Source: Halomonas lysinitropha
GTDB lineage: Bacteria; Pseudomonadota; Gammaproteobacteria; Pseudomonadales; Halomonadaceae
Assembly: GCF_902500215.1 (NCBI RefSeq)
Contig: NZ_CABVOU010000037.1
Span: 1-64,000 of the forward strand
Direction: 5' to 3'
DNA length: 64,000 nt
In this document: in pieces, positions 21,633 to 32,582 of the stretch
Layout: every line of letters starts with the position of its first letter
How positions within the stretch are numbered: the stretch's first letter is position 1
The notes under the pieces: generated by a model
Databases searched by the model: none
What the model was told of the DNA's origin: nothing
The model's input: only the letters and a program-made list of their open reading frames with translations
Position numbers and translations under genes: made by a program

Positions 21633-22190
21633 TCAGCTCGTGCCGTGCAGGTAGGTATCGAGTACGGCATCCCAGTGCCCCTGCGCCTGGAGCAGCGTGT
21701 CGCATATCTCGCGCACGGCGCCATGGCCGCCCACGGCCTCGGTGACCCAGTCGGCTTGCTGGCGGATATAGGCCGGTGCACCGGGAACGCTGATGCCGAC
21801 TCCGGCGCGGCGGATGGTGGCAACATCGGGCATGTCGTCACCGCAGTAGGCGACCTGCTCGAGGTCAAGGCTCAGGCGGCTGCAGAGTTCACGCAGCACC
21901 GTGAGCTTCTTCTCGGCCCCCTGGAAGACATGCTTGATACCCAGCGCGGCGGCGCGCTGGCTGACCATCGGCGAATCGCGGCCGGTGATCAGGGCTACCA
22001 CGATGCCGGCTCGCTGCGCCATCTTGATGCCATGGCCGTCGTGAGTATGAAAGGCCTTGATCTCGACGCCATCGGCCTGGAAGTAGAGGCGCCCGTCGGT
22101 GAGCACGCCGTCCACGTCCATGGCAAGCAGGCGTACGTGGCGCAGGCGGTCGACGAGTTGGCTGTCGAACAGGGGGGAATCGAGGCTCAT
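21633..22190 (-). CDS. kdsC: Kdo-8-phosphate phosphatase KdsC
   Basis: 185 aa from the ATG at 22190 (MSLDSPLFDSQLVDRLRHV). HAD phosphatase: motif I MDVDGVLTDG near 21-30, and motif IV around YCGDDMPD. Hydrolyses Kdo-8-P to Kdo, the inner-core LPS sugar. Lies between kdsD and lptC, as in E. coli. Confidence 0.95.
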   Translation of the reverse strand: MSLDSPLFDSQLVDRLRHVRLLAMDVDGVLTDGRLYFQADGVEIKAFHTHDGHGIKMAQRAGIVVALITGRDSPMVSQRAAALGIKHVFQGAEKKLTVLRELCSRLSLDLEQVAYCGDDMPDVATIRRAGVGISVPGAPAYIRQQADWVTEAVGGHGAVREICDTLLQAQGHWDAVLDTYLHGTS

Positions 22191-22233
22191 GGTGTCTCCA
22201 GCAGTCTGGGGCTTGGGGGGTGGGCGAAGGGCG

Positions 22234-23229
22234 TCAGATGACGCCGCTGGCGAGCAGGTCATGCATGTGGAGGGCGCCAACCGGGTAGCCGTCGGCATCG
22301 ACCACGGCCAGTGCCGAGATGCGATTGTCCTCCATGATGCGAACTGCCTCGGCGGCCAGGGTATCGGGGGCGATGCGCTTGCCGGGGCGAGTCATGACAT
22401 CGTCGACGAGAAGGCCGGAGAGGTCGCTGTGCTGGTCCAGGGTGCGACGCAGGTCGCCGTCGGTATAGACCCCGACCAGATAACCCTCGGCATCGACCAC
22501 GCAGGTGAAGCCCAGCCCCTGGCGGGTGATCTCCAGCAGGGCATCGCGTAGCGGGCTGCCCAGGGCGACCTGGGGCAGCCGACGGCCCTGGTGCATCAGG
22601 TCGGCGACACGCAGCAGCAGGCGTTTGCCCAGGCTGCCGCCGGGATGGGAGAGGGCGAAGTCCTCGGCGGTGAAACCACGCGATTCGAGCAGCGCCACCG
22701 CCAGGGCATCGCCGAGCGCCAGGGCGGCGGTGGTGGACGAGGTCGGGGCCAGGTCCAGCGGACAAGCCTCGCGTTCGACACCAGCATCCAGGTGGGCTTC
22801 GGCGTGCCGAGCCAGGGTCGAGCCGGGCCGGCCGGTCATGCTGATCAGGGGCGCGCCCATGCGCTTGAGCAGGGGGAGCAGGGCGGTCACCTCGGCGGTC
22901 TCGCCGGAATTGGAGAGGGCCAGCACCACGTCGCCCGGAGTGATCATGCCCAGGTCGCCATGGCTGGCCTCGCCGGGGTGGACGAAAAAGGCCGGGGTGC
23001 CGGTGCTGGCCAGGGTGGCGGCGATCTTGCCGGCGACATGGCCCGACTTGCCCATGCCGGTGACCACCACCCGCCCGCGACAGGCCAGGATCAACTCGCA
23101 GGCGTGGTCGAAGGCGTCGTCGAGGCGTCCGGCCAGGGCGGCAATGGCCTGCTGTTCCAGTTCCAGGGTGCGGCGGGCGCTCTCGCGCAGCAAGGACGTG
23201 CCGGAGTTAATGGGGGGGTCGTTGGTCAT
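22234..23229 (-). CDS. kdsD: Arabinose-5-phosphate isomerase KdsD
   Basis: 331 aa from the ATG at 23229 (MTNDPPINSG). An N-terminal SIS domain (GMGKSGHVAGKIAATLASTGTPAFFVHPGEA) is followed by two CBS domains (about 210-330). Converts ribulose-5-P to arabinose-5-P, the first step of Kdo synthesis. The CBS pair presumably senses nucleotides. 43 bp upstream of kdsC. Confidence 0.96.
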   Translation of the reverse strand: MTNDPPINSGTSLLRESARRTLELEQQAIAALAGRLDDAFDHACELILACRGRVVVTGMGKSGHVAGKIAATLASTGTPAFFVHPGEASHGDLGMITPGDVVLALSNSGETAEVTALLPLLKRMGAPLISMTGRPGSTLARHAEAHLDAGVEREACPLDLAPTSSTTAALALGDALAVALLESRGFTAEDFALSHPGGSLGKRLLLRVADLMHQGRRLPQVALGSPLRDALLEITRQGLGFTCVVDAEGYLVGVYTDGDLRRTLDQHSDLSGLLVDDVMTRPGKRIAPDTLAAEAVRIMEDNRISALAVVDADGYPVGALHMHDLLASGVI

Positions 23230-23269
23230 GGCGGTGATTGTTGCCCGTTGTGGGGTTTCACTCAAGGGG

Positions 23270-24220
23270 TCAGGGGCCGGCGGCAAGGCCCGCACTGCCG
23301 AGCCAGGCCAGGTAGCCGGCGTAGCTCAGCACCAGCAGGCCTCCAGGCAGGCGCCCCAGATGGCCGCGGCGGTTCCACAGCAGCAGCGCCCCCAGGGTGA
23401 GCGTCAGGACCAGCATCACCGGGTAGTCGCGTCCGGCCGCGTCGGGATTCGTCGCCCCTGGAGCGAGCAGGGCCGGCACCGGAAGCACGGTCAGCATGTT
23501 GAAGAGATTGGAGCCGATGACGTTGCCGATAGCCAGGTCGTGGTGGCGCTTGAGGGCGCTGGCCACGCAGGCCGCCAGTTCCGGGAGGCTGGTGCCAATG
23601 GCCACCACGGTCAGCCCGATGACCAGTTCGCTGATGCCCAGCCCCCGGGCCAGCTCGCTGGCGCCCCACACCAGGGCGCGTGAACTGGCCACCATGATGA
23701 CCAGGGTGACGGCCAGCCATGCCAGGGCCTGGCCCAATGTCATTCCGGGAATCTCGCCCGCCACCTCGTCATCCGGGGCGTCGGCGAGGAATAGCCACCA
23801 CAGGCTGAACACCAGCAGCAGCAGCAGCAGCAGGCCATCGAAGCGATCGAGGTGGCCATTGGCCAGGGTATAGCCAGCCAGGCCGGTGGCGCCGAGCAGC
23901 AGTGGCAGCTCGCGGCGAACGATGGAGAAGCGCACCGGGACCGGCACCACCAGGGCAGTCACGCCCAGCACCAGGGCAATGTTGGCGATATTGGAGCCCA
24001 GCGCATTGCCGATGGCGAGGTCGGGCACCTCATCCAGGGACGCCATGACCGAGACCACGATCTCAGGTGCCGAGGTGCCCAGCGAGACAACGGTCATCCC
24101 CACCAGCAGGGTGCTCATTCCGGCGCGCCAGGCGGTGGCCGCGGCCGCTCCGACGAAGCGGTCGGCGCTCCACAGCAGGCCGACGAAGCCGAGCATGACG
24201 ATCAGCAGGGGGAGGAGCAT
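23270..24220 (-). CDS. yrbG: CaCA-family sodium/calcium exchanger (YrbG-like)
   Basis: 316 aa from the ATG at 24220, with GGAGGAG-type spacing just before it; the open frame further upstream is antisense to mlaF. About ten membrane helices in two homologous halves, each with the alpha-repeat motif GTSAPEIVVS (first half) and GTSLPELAACVASA (second half) that lines the cation path. Exchanges Ca2+ for Na+ or H+ in the inner membrane. First gene of the minus-strand Kdo/Lpt cluster and divergent from mlaF. Confidence 0.93.
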   Translation of the reverse strand: MLLPLLIVMLGFVGLLWSADRFVGAAAATAWRAGMSTLLVGMTVVSLGTSAPEIVVSVMASLDEVPDLAIGNALGSNIANIALVLGVTALVVPVPVRFSIVRRELPLLLGATGLAGYTLANGHLDRFDGLLLLLLLVFSLWWLFLADAPDDEVAGEIPGMTLGQALAWLAVTLVIMVASSRALVWGASELARGLGISELVIGLTVVAIGTSLPELAACVASALKRHHDLAIGNVIGSNLFNMLTVLPVPALLAPGATNPDAAGRDYPVMLVLTLTLGALLLWNRRGHLGRLPGGLLVLSYAGYLAWLGSAGLAAGP

Positions 24221-24323
24221 GGCAAGGTCCGAGACGGTGTGCGGGGGCGCACATTGAACATGCCGGGGTCGAGTGGTGCAAGAGACGAGAGCGCTGGCGC
24301 GCCGGGGCATGGTTAGGATACGA

Positions 24324-24334
24324 TGTTCGATAAC
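24324..24334 (+). promoter_or_regulatory. TGTTCGATAAC element in the mlaF leader
   Basis: An 11-mer lying 21 nt before the mlaF ATG, within an ATGTT-N4-AACAT palindrome. A TAGGAT (24314-24319) just upstream could be the -10 box. The same 11-mer stands 23 nt before the lpxC start (61715-61725). Confidence 0.4.
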
Positions 24335-24355
24335 ATTTTCGAGAAAGGAAAAGCG

Positions 24356-25168
24356 ATGACGGACTCCCCCTTCGTGGAAGTGGAGAGCCTGTATTTCTCG
24401 CGCGGCGAGATGGAGATTTTCCGCGGCGTTGATCTGGTGATCCCGCGCGGCCGGATCACTGCCATCATGGGCCCCAGCGGTACCGGAAAGACCACTCTGC
24501 TCAAGATGATCGGAGGGCAGTTGGTCCCGGATTCGGGGCGGGTGAGTATCGCTGGCCAGGATGTCCATGCGCTGTCGCGCAAGGCGCTGTTCGTGCTTCG
24601 CCGGCGCATGGGAATGCTGTTCCAGAGCGGAGCGCTGTTTTCCGACCTCGATGTCTTCGAGAACGTGGCCTTCCCGCTGCGCGTGCATACCGATCTTCCC
24701 GAGGCGATGATCCGTGACGTGGTGCTGATGAAGCTGCAGGCCGTTGGCTTGCGCGGGGCCCGGGAGCTGATGCCCTCGGAGCTCTCCGGCGGCATGGCGC
24801 GCCGGGTGGCACTGGCGCGCGCCATCGCCCTGGATCCGGAATTGATCCTCTACGACGAGCCCTTCGCCGGCCAGGACCCCATCTCCATGGGTGTGCTGGT
24901 GCAACTGATCAAGCGTCTCAACGAGGCGCTGGGGCTGACGGCCGTGGTGGTCTCCCACGACATCAAGGAGACGCTCTCCATCGCCGACTATGTCTATGTG
25001 ATCGCCGATGGCCAGGTGATGGCCCACGGCACCCCGGCAAGCCTCGACGCGGATCTCGATCCCCGAGTCAGCCAGTTCATGCATGGCGAGCCCGACGGGC
25101 CGGTGCCTTTCCACTATCCGGCGATGGACTTCCATGCCGACATTCTGGGCATCGGGGGGCCGCGATGA
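24356..25168 (+). CDS. mlaF: Phospholipid transport ATPase MlaF
   Basis: 270 aa from the ATG at 24356, chosen for the AGAAAGGA ribosome site before it; an in-frame ATG at 24323 would add 11 non-conserved residues. Walker [10 protein letters not shown], signature [14 protein letters not shown] and Walker [14 protein letters not shown]. Energises retrograde phospholipid transport by MlaFEDB, which keeps the outer leaflet rich in LPS. Overlaps mlaE by 4 bp. Confidence 0.96.
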   Translation: MTDSPFVEVESLYFSRGEMEIFRGVDLVIPRGRITAIMGPSGTGKTTLLKMIGGQLVPDSGRVSIAGQDVHALSRKALFVLRRRMGMLFQSGALFSDLDVFENVAFPLRVHTDLPEAMIRDVVLMKLQAVGLRGARELMPSELSGGMARRVALARAIALDPELILYDEPFAGQDPISMGVLVQLIKRLNEALGLTAVVVSHDIKETLSIADYVYVIADGQVMAHGTPASLDADLDPRVSQFMHGEPDGPVPFHYPAMDFHADILGIGGPR

Positions 25169-25947
25169 TCGAGCGGATCCGGCATCTGGGTCGGCGTGGC
25201 TGCGAGCTGCTGGAGGCGCTGGGCCGGGCAGGCATCTTCCTCGGCCAGTCGGCGGTGGGGGTGCCGTCCCGAGAAGGGCTCTACCTCTGGGTGCGACAGA
25301 TGCACTTCGTGGGCGTGATGTCGCTGGCCATCGTGCTGGTCTCGGGGCTGTTCATCGGCATGGTGATCGCCCTGCAGGGTTACACCATCCTGGTCGATTT
25401 CGGGGCGGAGCAGGCCTTGGGGCAGATGGTGGCGCTCTCCCTTTTGCGCGAGCTGGGGCCGGTGGTGTCGGCGCTGCTGTTCGCCGGCCGTGCCGGCTCT
25501 GCCTTGACCGCCGAGATCGGTCTCATGAAGGCTACCGAGCAGCTGACCAGCATGGAGATGATCGGGGTCGATCCGCTGCGTCGTGTGGTCGCGCCGCGAC
25601 TCTGGGCCGGCTTCGTGGCGCTGCCGCTGCTGACCATCGGTTTCAGCGTGGTGGGCGTATGGGGCGGGCAACTGGTCGGCGTCGAGTGGCTAGGCGTCTT
25701 CGAGGGCTCCTACTGGGGCAACATGCAGGCCAGTGTCGCGTTCATCGATGATGTGGGCAACGGCCTGATCAAGAGCCTGGTGTTCGCCCTGGTGGTGACC
25801 TGGATCGCGGTGTTCCAGGGTTACGACCTGATTCCCACCTCGGAAGGTATCTCGCGTGCCACCACTCGTACGGTGGTCTATTCATCTCTCGCGGTGCTGG
25901 GCCTGGATTTCGTGCTTACCGCCTTGATGTTCGGAGGGCTTTCCTGA
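25165..25947 (+). CDS. mlaE: Phospholipid transport permease MlaE
   Basis: 260 aa, MlaE/DUF140 family with about five to six membrane helices. Conserved stretches are [22 protein letters not shown] and the [20 protein letters not shown] loop, which holds the coupling helix touching MlaF. Part of the Mla inner-membrane complex. Start overlaps the mlaF stop. Confidence 0.96.
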   Translation: MIERIRHLGRRGCELLEALGRAGIFLGQSAVGVPSREGLYLWVRQMHFVGVMSLAIVLVSGLFIGMVIALQGYTILVDFGAEQALGQMVALSLLRELGPVVSALLFAGRAGSALTAEIGLMKATEQLTSMEMIGVDPLRRVVAPRLWAGFVALPLLTIGFSVVGVWGGQLVGVEWLGVFEGSYWGNMQASVAFIDDVGNGLIKSLVFALVVTWIAVFQGYDLIPTSEGISRATTRTVVYSSLAVLGLDFVLTALMFGGLS

Positions 25948-25963
25948 TGTTCGGAGTATACGG

Positions 25964-26428
25964 ATGAAACGCAGCAAGACGATGGAGCTCGGGGTCGGCC
26001 TGTTCATGCTGGCCGGTATCCTGGGTCTGGTTTTCCTGGGGTTGAGGGTCAGCGGCATGAGCCTTGCCCTGCCCAGCGAGACCTTTCGACTGGAAGCCAA
26101 CTTCGCCAGCATAGGCGGACTCAAGCCTCGTGCGCGGGTCACCATGGCCGGTGTCACCGTAGGGCGGGTCGAGGCCATCGAGCTGGATACCGAGTGGTAT
26201 GATGCGCGGGTGGTGATGGAGCTCGATGCCGAACTGGAAGGCGTTCTACCCGAGGACAGTACCGCCGCCATCCTGACCGCTGGCCTGCTCGGTGAACAAT
26301 ACGTGGGCCTCTCTATGGGAGGGGCGCCCGAAACCCTCGCCGATGGCGATAGCGTGCGTGATACCCAGTCTGCCCTGGTGCTGGAAGAGTTGATCCAGCA
26401 GTTCGTGACCAGTATGGCCAAGGAGTGA
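25964..26428 (+). CDS. mlaD: MCE-domain phospholipid-binding protein MlaD
   Basis: 154 aa. N-terminal membrane anchor (about 8-28) and one MCE domain (about 38-115) with GLKPRARVTMAGVTVGRVEAI and the pore-loop GLLGEQYVGLSMGG. MlaD forms a hexameric ring that receives phospholipid from MlaC. Its stop overlaps a GTG that could also serve mlaC. Confidence 0.96.
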   Translation: MKRSKTMELGVGLFMLAGILGLVFLGLRVSGMSLALPSETFRLEANFASIGGLKPRARVTMAGVTVGRVEAIELDTEWYDARVVMELDAELEGVLPEDSTAAILTAGLLGEQYVGLSMGGAPETLADGDSVRDTQSALVLEELIQQFVTSMAKE

Positions 26429-26433
26429 ACGAG

Positions 26434-27084
26434 ATGAAGAAGATGTTGAACTTCCACGCGCTGCTCGCAGGGATCTGCCTGATGCTGATGGCGTTGCCGG
26501 CGACCGCCCAGCCCGATCAGAGCCCCGAGCAGATGATCCGTGCCAGCATCGATGAGCTGATGACGCGGATCGAGGGGCGAGAGGAGTACTTCGCCGATAA
26601 CCTCGACGAGCTCGAGACCATCGTCGACGACAGCCTCGAGGAGGTGGCCGACTTTCGCTACATCGCCGCCAGCGTGATGGGGCGCTATTTCAGCAATGCC
26701 ACTCCGTCGCAGCGGTCGCGCTTTGTCGAGACCTTCCGCAAGACCTTGATCGATACCTATACCAAGGGCCTGGTAACGTTCGACTACCGCGAGATTCGGG
26801 TTCTCGATAACCAGCAGGCCTCCCGTTACGAGGATCAGGCCAGCGTGGCCATGGAAGTGGTGGCCAACGATGGCTCCGTCTATCCCGTCAGCTATTCGCT
26901 GCGCCTGTCCGACGGCCAGTGGAAGGTGGTCAACGTGATCGTCAACGGCATCAACCTGGGGCTGACCTTCCGCAACCAGTTCGACCAGGCGATGCGCGAT
27001 CATAATCGCGACTATGATGCCGTCATCGAAGGTTGGGCGCCCGAGCTTGCCGTGGAGGAGCTGGAGGAGGGCGGCAACGCATGA
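26434..27084 (+). CDS. mlaC: Periplasmic phospholipid carrier MlaC
   Basis: 216 aa from the ATG at 26434 (MKKMLNFHALLAGI), with AAGGAG 8 nt upstream; a GTG at 26425 in the same frame is the alternative. Signal peptide with cleavage likely at ATA-QPD. The Tol-Tol-Ttg2/MlaC domain (YFSNATPSQRSRFVETFRKTLIDTY, about 85-110) shuttles phospholipid between MlaA-OmpC and MlaD. The stop overlaps the mlaB start. Confidence 0.95.
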   Translation: MKKMLNFHALLAGICLMLMALPATAQPDQSPEQMIRASIDELMTRIEGREEYFADNLDELETIVDDSLEEVADFRYIAASVMGRYFSNATPSQRSRFVETFRKTLIDTYTKGLVTFDYREIRVLDNQQASRYEDQASVAMEVVANDGSVYPVSYSLRLSDGQWKVVNVIVNGINLGLTFRNQFDQAMRDHNRDYDAVIEGWAPELAVEELEEGGNA

Positions 27085-27419
27085 GCGTGCTGCTGGACCA
27101 GCATGGTTCCTGCCTGCAGGCCGATGGCTGCCGACTCGTGGTGACCGGCGAAGTCGGTTTCGAGGCTGCGTCGGCAATGTCCGAGGCTGGCCGTGTCTGG
27201 CTGGCCGACCGACCGGACGGCAGCGAGGTGGTCTTCGATCTGAGCGGCGTCGAGCGCGTCAGCAGTGCGGCGCTTAGCGTGCTGCTGGAATGGACCCGCC
27301 AGGCCCGCGATGCCGGTGTCGAGGTGGCGTCTGTCAGTCTCTCGGCGCCTCTCGAGCGTCTGACGCGGTTGGCGGGACTCGAGACCCTGCTACCCCTCGA
27401 TGGGGCCGACGCCGCCTGA
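27081..27419 (+). CDS. mlaB: STAS-domain subunit MlaB
   Basis: 112 aa from the ATG at 27081, overlapping the mlaC stop (ATGA). STAS fold with the conserved FDLSGVERVSSAALSVLLEW segment around residues 53-72, where the SSAALS serine region corresponds to the anti-sigma-antagonist loop. MlaB binds MlaF and stabilises its active form. Last of mlaFEDCB. Confidence 0.93.
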   Translation: MSVLLDQHGSCLQADGCRLVVTGEVGFEAASAMSEAGRVWLADRPDGSEVVFDLSGVERVSSAALSVLLEWTRQARDAGVEVASVSLSAPLERLTRLAGLETLLPLDGADAA

Positions 27420-27488
27420 GCCGCTCCTTCCTTCCCATCGCCAAGCGCGGTGCTTTTCTTTACCATGGCGTGCCATGACATCCTTCGT

Positions 27489-27517
27489 TGCCGACGGTCA
27501 TTGCATGGCCGTCGGCA
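27489..27517 (+). terminator. Stem-loop in the mlaB-ibaG gap
   Basis: TGCCGACGG (27489-27497) pairs perfectly with CCGTCGGCA (27509-27517) around an 11-nt loop. No T run follows, so it may be a weak terminator, an attenuator or an mRNA-stabilising hairpin between the mla genes and ibaG-murA. Confidence 0.4.
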
Positions 27518-27560
27518 GCGTTTACGCGACGAATCGACCAATCACAGGAGGGCCGGTGCC

Positions 27561-29091
<1,531 letters not shown>

Positions 29092-29110
29092 GCCCACAAC
29101 AGGCGAGACC

Positions 29111-29773
29111 ATGAGCAAGCAACTGATTCTGGCCCTCTCCAAGGGCCGCATTCTCGACGAGACCCTGCCGCTGCTGGCCGATGCCGGTATCGAGCCGGTC
29201 GAGGATCTGGGCAAGAGCCGCAAGCTGCTGTTCGATACCAACTTGTCGGATGTCAAGCTGGTGGTGATCCGGGCCACGGACGTGCCGACCTATGTGCAGC
29301 TCGGGGCAGCGGATCTCGGCGTGGCCGGCAAGGACGTGCTGCTCGAGCACGGCCTCGAGGGCCTTTACGAGCCCCTCGACCTGGAGATCGCCCGCTGCCG
29401 GCTGATGACCGCCGGTGTTACCGGGGCCGAGCCGGCCCGGGCGCGCCGACGGGTGGCCACCAAGTTCGTCAACGTGGCGCGCCGCTACTATGCCGAGCAG
29501 GGTATCCAGGCCGAGGTGATCAAGCTCTACGGTGCCATGGAGCTGGCCCCGCTGATGAACCTTGCCGACGAGATCGTCGACATCGTCGATACCGGCAACA
29601 CCCTGCGGGCCAACGGCATGGAGCCGCGCGAGCTGATCGCCCCGATCAGCACCCGGCTGGTGGTCAACAAGGCGGCCATGACCATGAAGCATGACCGTCT
29701 GAAGCCGCTCATTGCGCGCCTGCGCGAGGCGGTGACAACGCGTCGCGATAGCCTCGCCGAGTCGGCGCCATAG
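29111..29773 (+). CDS. hisG: ATP phosphoribosyltransferase, short form HisG
   Basis: 220 aa, the short HisG(S) type lacking the C-terminal ACT-like regulatory domain. The phosphate-binding [17 protein letters not shown] loop is near 155-171. The short form needs the HisRS-like partner HisZ, which is not in this window. First step of histidine synthesis. Follows murA, as in Pseudomonas. Confidence 0.96.
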   Translation: MSKQLILALSKGRILDETLPLLADAGIEPVEDLGKSRKLLFDTNLSDVKLVVIRATDVPTYVQLGAADLGVAGKDVLLEHGLEGLYEPLDLEIARCRLMTAGVTGAEPARARRRVATKFVNVARRYYAEQGIQAEVIKLYGAMELAPLMNLADEIVDIVDTGNTLRANGMEPRELIAPISTRLVVNKAAMTMKHDRLKPLIARLREAVTTRRDSLAESAP

Positions 29774-29856
29774 CCAGGCCTGCCTTGCCCGCGGCCCGGC
29801 GCCGCGGCACGCTTGCCCTAGTCAACGAACCCCCGTTTCGAGAGGAAGCCACTGCC

Positions 29857-31179
29857 ATGAGCCCATCCCCCACCGACGGCGTCGATATCGCGCGGCTCTC
29901 GACCTCGCAGGCCGACTTCGATCACCGCCTGGCCGACCTGCTGGCCTGGGAGGGGGTCTCCGATGCCGCGGTCCAGCAGCGCGTCGACGAGATCCTTGCC
30001 GCCGTCAAGGCCCGGGGCGATGCCGCACTGGTCGAGTACTCGAACCGCTTCGACCGACTCGCCGTTACCTCCATGGCAGAGCTGACCCTGAGCGAGGGGC
30101 GGCTGCGCCAGGCCTTCGAGGGACTGCCGGCGGAGCAGCGCGAGGCCCTGGCGAGCGCCGCCGAGCGCATCCGCGCCTATCACGAGCGCCAGAAGCCGGC
30201 CTCCTGGCACTACACCGAGGCCGACGGCACCGTGCTGGGCCAGCAGGTCACGCCGCTGGATCGCGCAGGCATCTATGTGCCAGGCGGCAAGGCGGCCTAT
30301 CCCTCCTCGGTGCTGATGAATGCCATTCCCGCCCATGTGGCGGGAGTCCGCGAGATTGTCATGGTGGTGCCGACGCCCGATGGCATTCTCAATGAGCTGG
30401 TACTGGCCGCCGCCTATCTCGCCGGCGTCGACCACGTCTTCACCCTCGGTGGTGCCCAGGCGGTGGCGGCCCTGGCCTTCGGCACCGAGACCGTGCCGCG
30501 GGTGGACAAGGTCGTCGGTCCAGGAAACATCTACGTGGCCACCGCCAAGCGGGCGGTGTTCGGCCAGGTGGGGATCGACATGATCGCCGGTCCCTCGGAG
30601 ATTCTGGTGGTCTCGGACGGCGGGACAGACCCTGACTGGCTGGCCATGGATCTCTTCTCCCAGGCCGAACACGACGAAGATGCCCAGGCGCTGCTGGTGA
30701 GCTGGGACCTGGAACACCTGCAGGCGGTGGAAGCGTCGATTGCGCGGCTGCTGCCGACCCTGGAGCGTGCGCCTATCGTGCGCGAGTCGCTGGCCCGCCG
30801 CGGTGCGCTGATTCATTGCCAGGATCGTGATGAGGCGATGACGCTGATCAACCGTATCGCTCCCGAGCATCTGGAACTTTCGGTGGCCAATCCCGAGGGC
30901 TGGCTGCCCGAGGTGCGCCATGCCGGGGCCATCTTCATGGGACGCTATACCGCCGAGGCGCTGGGCGATTACTGCGCCGGCCCCAACCACGTGCTGCCCA
31001 CCTCGGGAACGGCGCGCTTCTCCTCACCGCTGGGGGTCTACGACTTCCAGAAGCGCTCCTCGATCATCCACTGCTCGGCGGAGGGCGCCGGGGATCTCGG
31101 CAAGATCGCCTCCACCCTGGCCAGGGGTGAGTCTCTCACCGCTCATGCCCGCTCGGCCGAATATCGTCTCAAGCCCTAG
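29857..31179 (+). CDS. hisD: Histidinol dehydrogenase HisD
   Basis: 440 aa from the ATG at 29857 ([21 protein letters not shown]), preceded by GAGAGGAAG; the frame opens at 29785. Conserved segments include [45 protein letters not shown] and the zinc-ligand region AEHDEDAQ. Two-step oxidation of histidinol to histidine. No hisC follows, unlike the Pseudomonas arrangement. Confidence 0.96.
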   Translation: MSPSPTDGVDIARLSTSQADFDHRLADLLAWEGVSDAAVQQRVDEILAAVKARGDAALVEYSNRFDRLAVTSMAELTLSEGRLRQAFEGLPAEQREALASAAERIRAYHERQKPASWHYTEADGTVLGQQVTPLDRAGIYVPGGKAAYPSSVLMNAIPAHVAGVREIVMVVPTPDGILNELVLAAAYLAGVDHVFTLGGAQAVAALAFGTETVPRVDKVVGPGNIYVATAKRAVFGQVGIDMIAGPSEILVVSDGGTDPDWLAMDLFSQAEHDEDAQALLVSWDLEHLQAVEASIARLLPTLERAPIVRESLARRGALIHCQDRDEAMTLINRIAPEHLELSVANPEGWLPEVRHAGAIFMGRYTAEALGDYCAGPNHVLPTSGTARFSSPLGVYDFQKRSSIIHCSAEGAGDLGKIASTLARGESLTAHARSAEYRLKP

Positions 31180-31213
31180 CGTTCAGGGGAATGGGGCGGT
31201 GCATGACAGCAGA

Positions 31214-31237
31214 GGGCTCCTTCGAATGGCGGAGCCC
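31214..31237. terminator. Hairpin between convergent hisD and algW
   Basis: GGGCTCC (31214-31220) and GGAGCCC (31231-31237) form a 7-bp stem with a 10-nt loop in the 75-bp convergent gap. Neither strand has a clear T run. Position and symmetry suggest a bidirectional transcript end. Confidence 0.4.
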
Positions 31238-31254
31238 CCGCGCCGGTGGTGGCG

Positions 31255-32478
31255 TCACTCCCGGTTGGGACGACGCGGTTTCGGGGTCGGGCGCTCGCCG
31301 AGTTCGATGGTCACATCCCGGCGCTCGCCCCCACGGACCACCGTCAGCGGCAGGCGAGTGCCGGGCTCCTTGGCGGCGATTTCGCTCATGGTGCGTCGGG
31401 GGTCGAGCACCGGCTTGCCGTCGACCTCCAGCAGCACATCGCCAGGCTGCAGGCCAGCCTGGTCAGCGGGCCCCCCCGGCACCACGCCGGCGATGATCAC
31501 TCCGGCCGGCGTCTGCAGCCCGAAGGAAGCGGCCAGCTCCTGGTTGAGCTCCTGGGCCTCGATGCCCATCCAGCCGCGAATGACGCGCCCCCGGGTGACC
31601 AACTCATCCAGGATGTTGCGGGCCAGGTTGGCGGGGATCGCGAAGCCGATGCCCTGAGAGCCACCGGAGCGGGAGAAGATGGCGGTATTGATGCCGACCA
31701 GGGCGCCCTCGGCGTTGACCAGCGCCCCCCCGGAATTGCCGGGATTGATGGCGGCATCGGTCTGGATGAAGTCCTCGTAGGCATTGAGGCCCAGGTGGCT
31801 GCGCCCGGTGGCGCTGATGATGCCCATGGTCACCGTCTGACCCACACCGAAGGGGTTGCCGATGGCCAGCGAGACGTCGCCCACCGCGACCCGGGTGGTG
31901 TCGGTCAGCTCGATGACCGGCAGCGACTCGAGGTCGATGCGCAGCACGGCAAGGTCACTCTCGGGGTCGGTGCCGATCACCTCGGCCAGGGTCTCTCGAC
32001 CATCGCGCAGGGCGACCTGAATCTGGTCGGCACCACGGATCACGTGGTGGTTGGTCAGCACATAGCCATCGTCGCTGACGATGACCCCGGAACCGAGGCT
32101 GGAGAGCATGCGCTGGTGGCTGGGCAAGTCGTCACCGAAGAACTGGCGGAAGAAGGGGTCCGACATCAGCGGGTGCTCCTCTCGCTCGACCACCCGGCTG
32201 GAGTAGATGTTGACGACGGCCGGAGCGGCGCGCTCCACTGCCTGCGCATAGCTCGCAGGCCCTTGCTGGCGCGTGATGGGCTCTGCCTGACGTACCTCTG
32301 GCGCCTCGCGGGACTGGTTCTCGTTGTCGGACTGCACCAGTGCCGGGGTAGAAGAAGGGGCTGAAGGCGGTGGCGGGGCCGATGTGCCGATCAACTGCGG
32401 GAAGGCATTGAGCAGCACGATGGCCGCCAGCACGCCGATGAGCACAGGCCAGAGATAGGGGAGCAGGGTGCGTCGCAT
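31255..32478 (-). CDS. algW: DegS/AlgW-type periplasmic serine protease
   Basis: 407 aa. One N-terminal membrane anchor (about 8-27), a Pro/Ser linker, a trypsin-like domain with triad H145 (TNHHV), D175 (ESDLAVLR) and S249 (INPGNSGGAL), and a single C-terminal PDZ domain (about 295-385). One PDZ plus a membrane anchor is the DegS/AlgW plan, which cuts the anti-sigma factor (RseA/MucA type) when misfolded porin tails bind the PDZ. Longer than E. coli DegS (355 aa) because of the linker and tail. Position next to hisD matches Pseudomonas algW. Confidence 0.92.
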   Translation of the reverse strand: MRRTLLPYLWPVLIGVLAAIVLLNAFPQLIGTSAPPPPSAPSSTPALVQSDNENQSREAPEVRQAEPITRQQGPASYAQAVERAAPAVVNIYSSRVVEREEHPLMSDPFFRQFFGDDLPSHQRMLSSLGSGVIVSDDGYVLTNHHVIRGADQIQVALRDGRETLAEVIGTDPESDLAVLRIDLESLPVIELTDTTRVAVGDVSLAIGNPFGVGQTVTMGIISATGRSHLGLNAYEDFIQTDAAINPGNSGGALVNAEGALVGINTAIFSRSGGSQGIGFAIPANLARNILDELVTRGRVIRGWMGIEAQELNQELAASFGLQTPAGVIIAGVVPGGPADQAGLQPGDVLLEVDGKPVLDPRRTMSEIAAKEPGTRLPLTVVRGGERRDVTIELGERPTPKPRRPNRE

Positions 32479-32531
32479 GCAGCGGGGATCCTTAGTCGAC
32501 GGTGCTGGGTCGCGGGCTGTCCTCCCGCTGG

Positions 32532-32553
32532 TTACACTGTGTGGATTGTAACA
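32532..32553. promoter_or_regulatory. GTTACA-N10-TGTAAC inverted repeat in the algW/nif3-like divergent gap
   Basis: A perfect 6-bp inverted repeat with a 10-bp spacer in the 104-bp gap between two divergent starts. The right half on the minus strand includes TACAAT, a candidate -10 box for algW. May be an operator or simply a promoter feature. Confidence 0.35.
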
Positions 32554-32582
32554 TTACCCATCCGACCGCGCCCGGAGACTGC

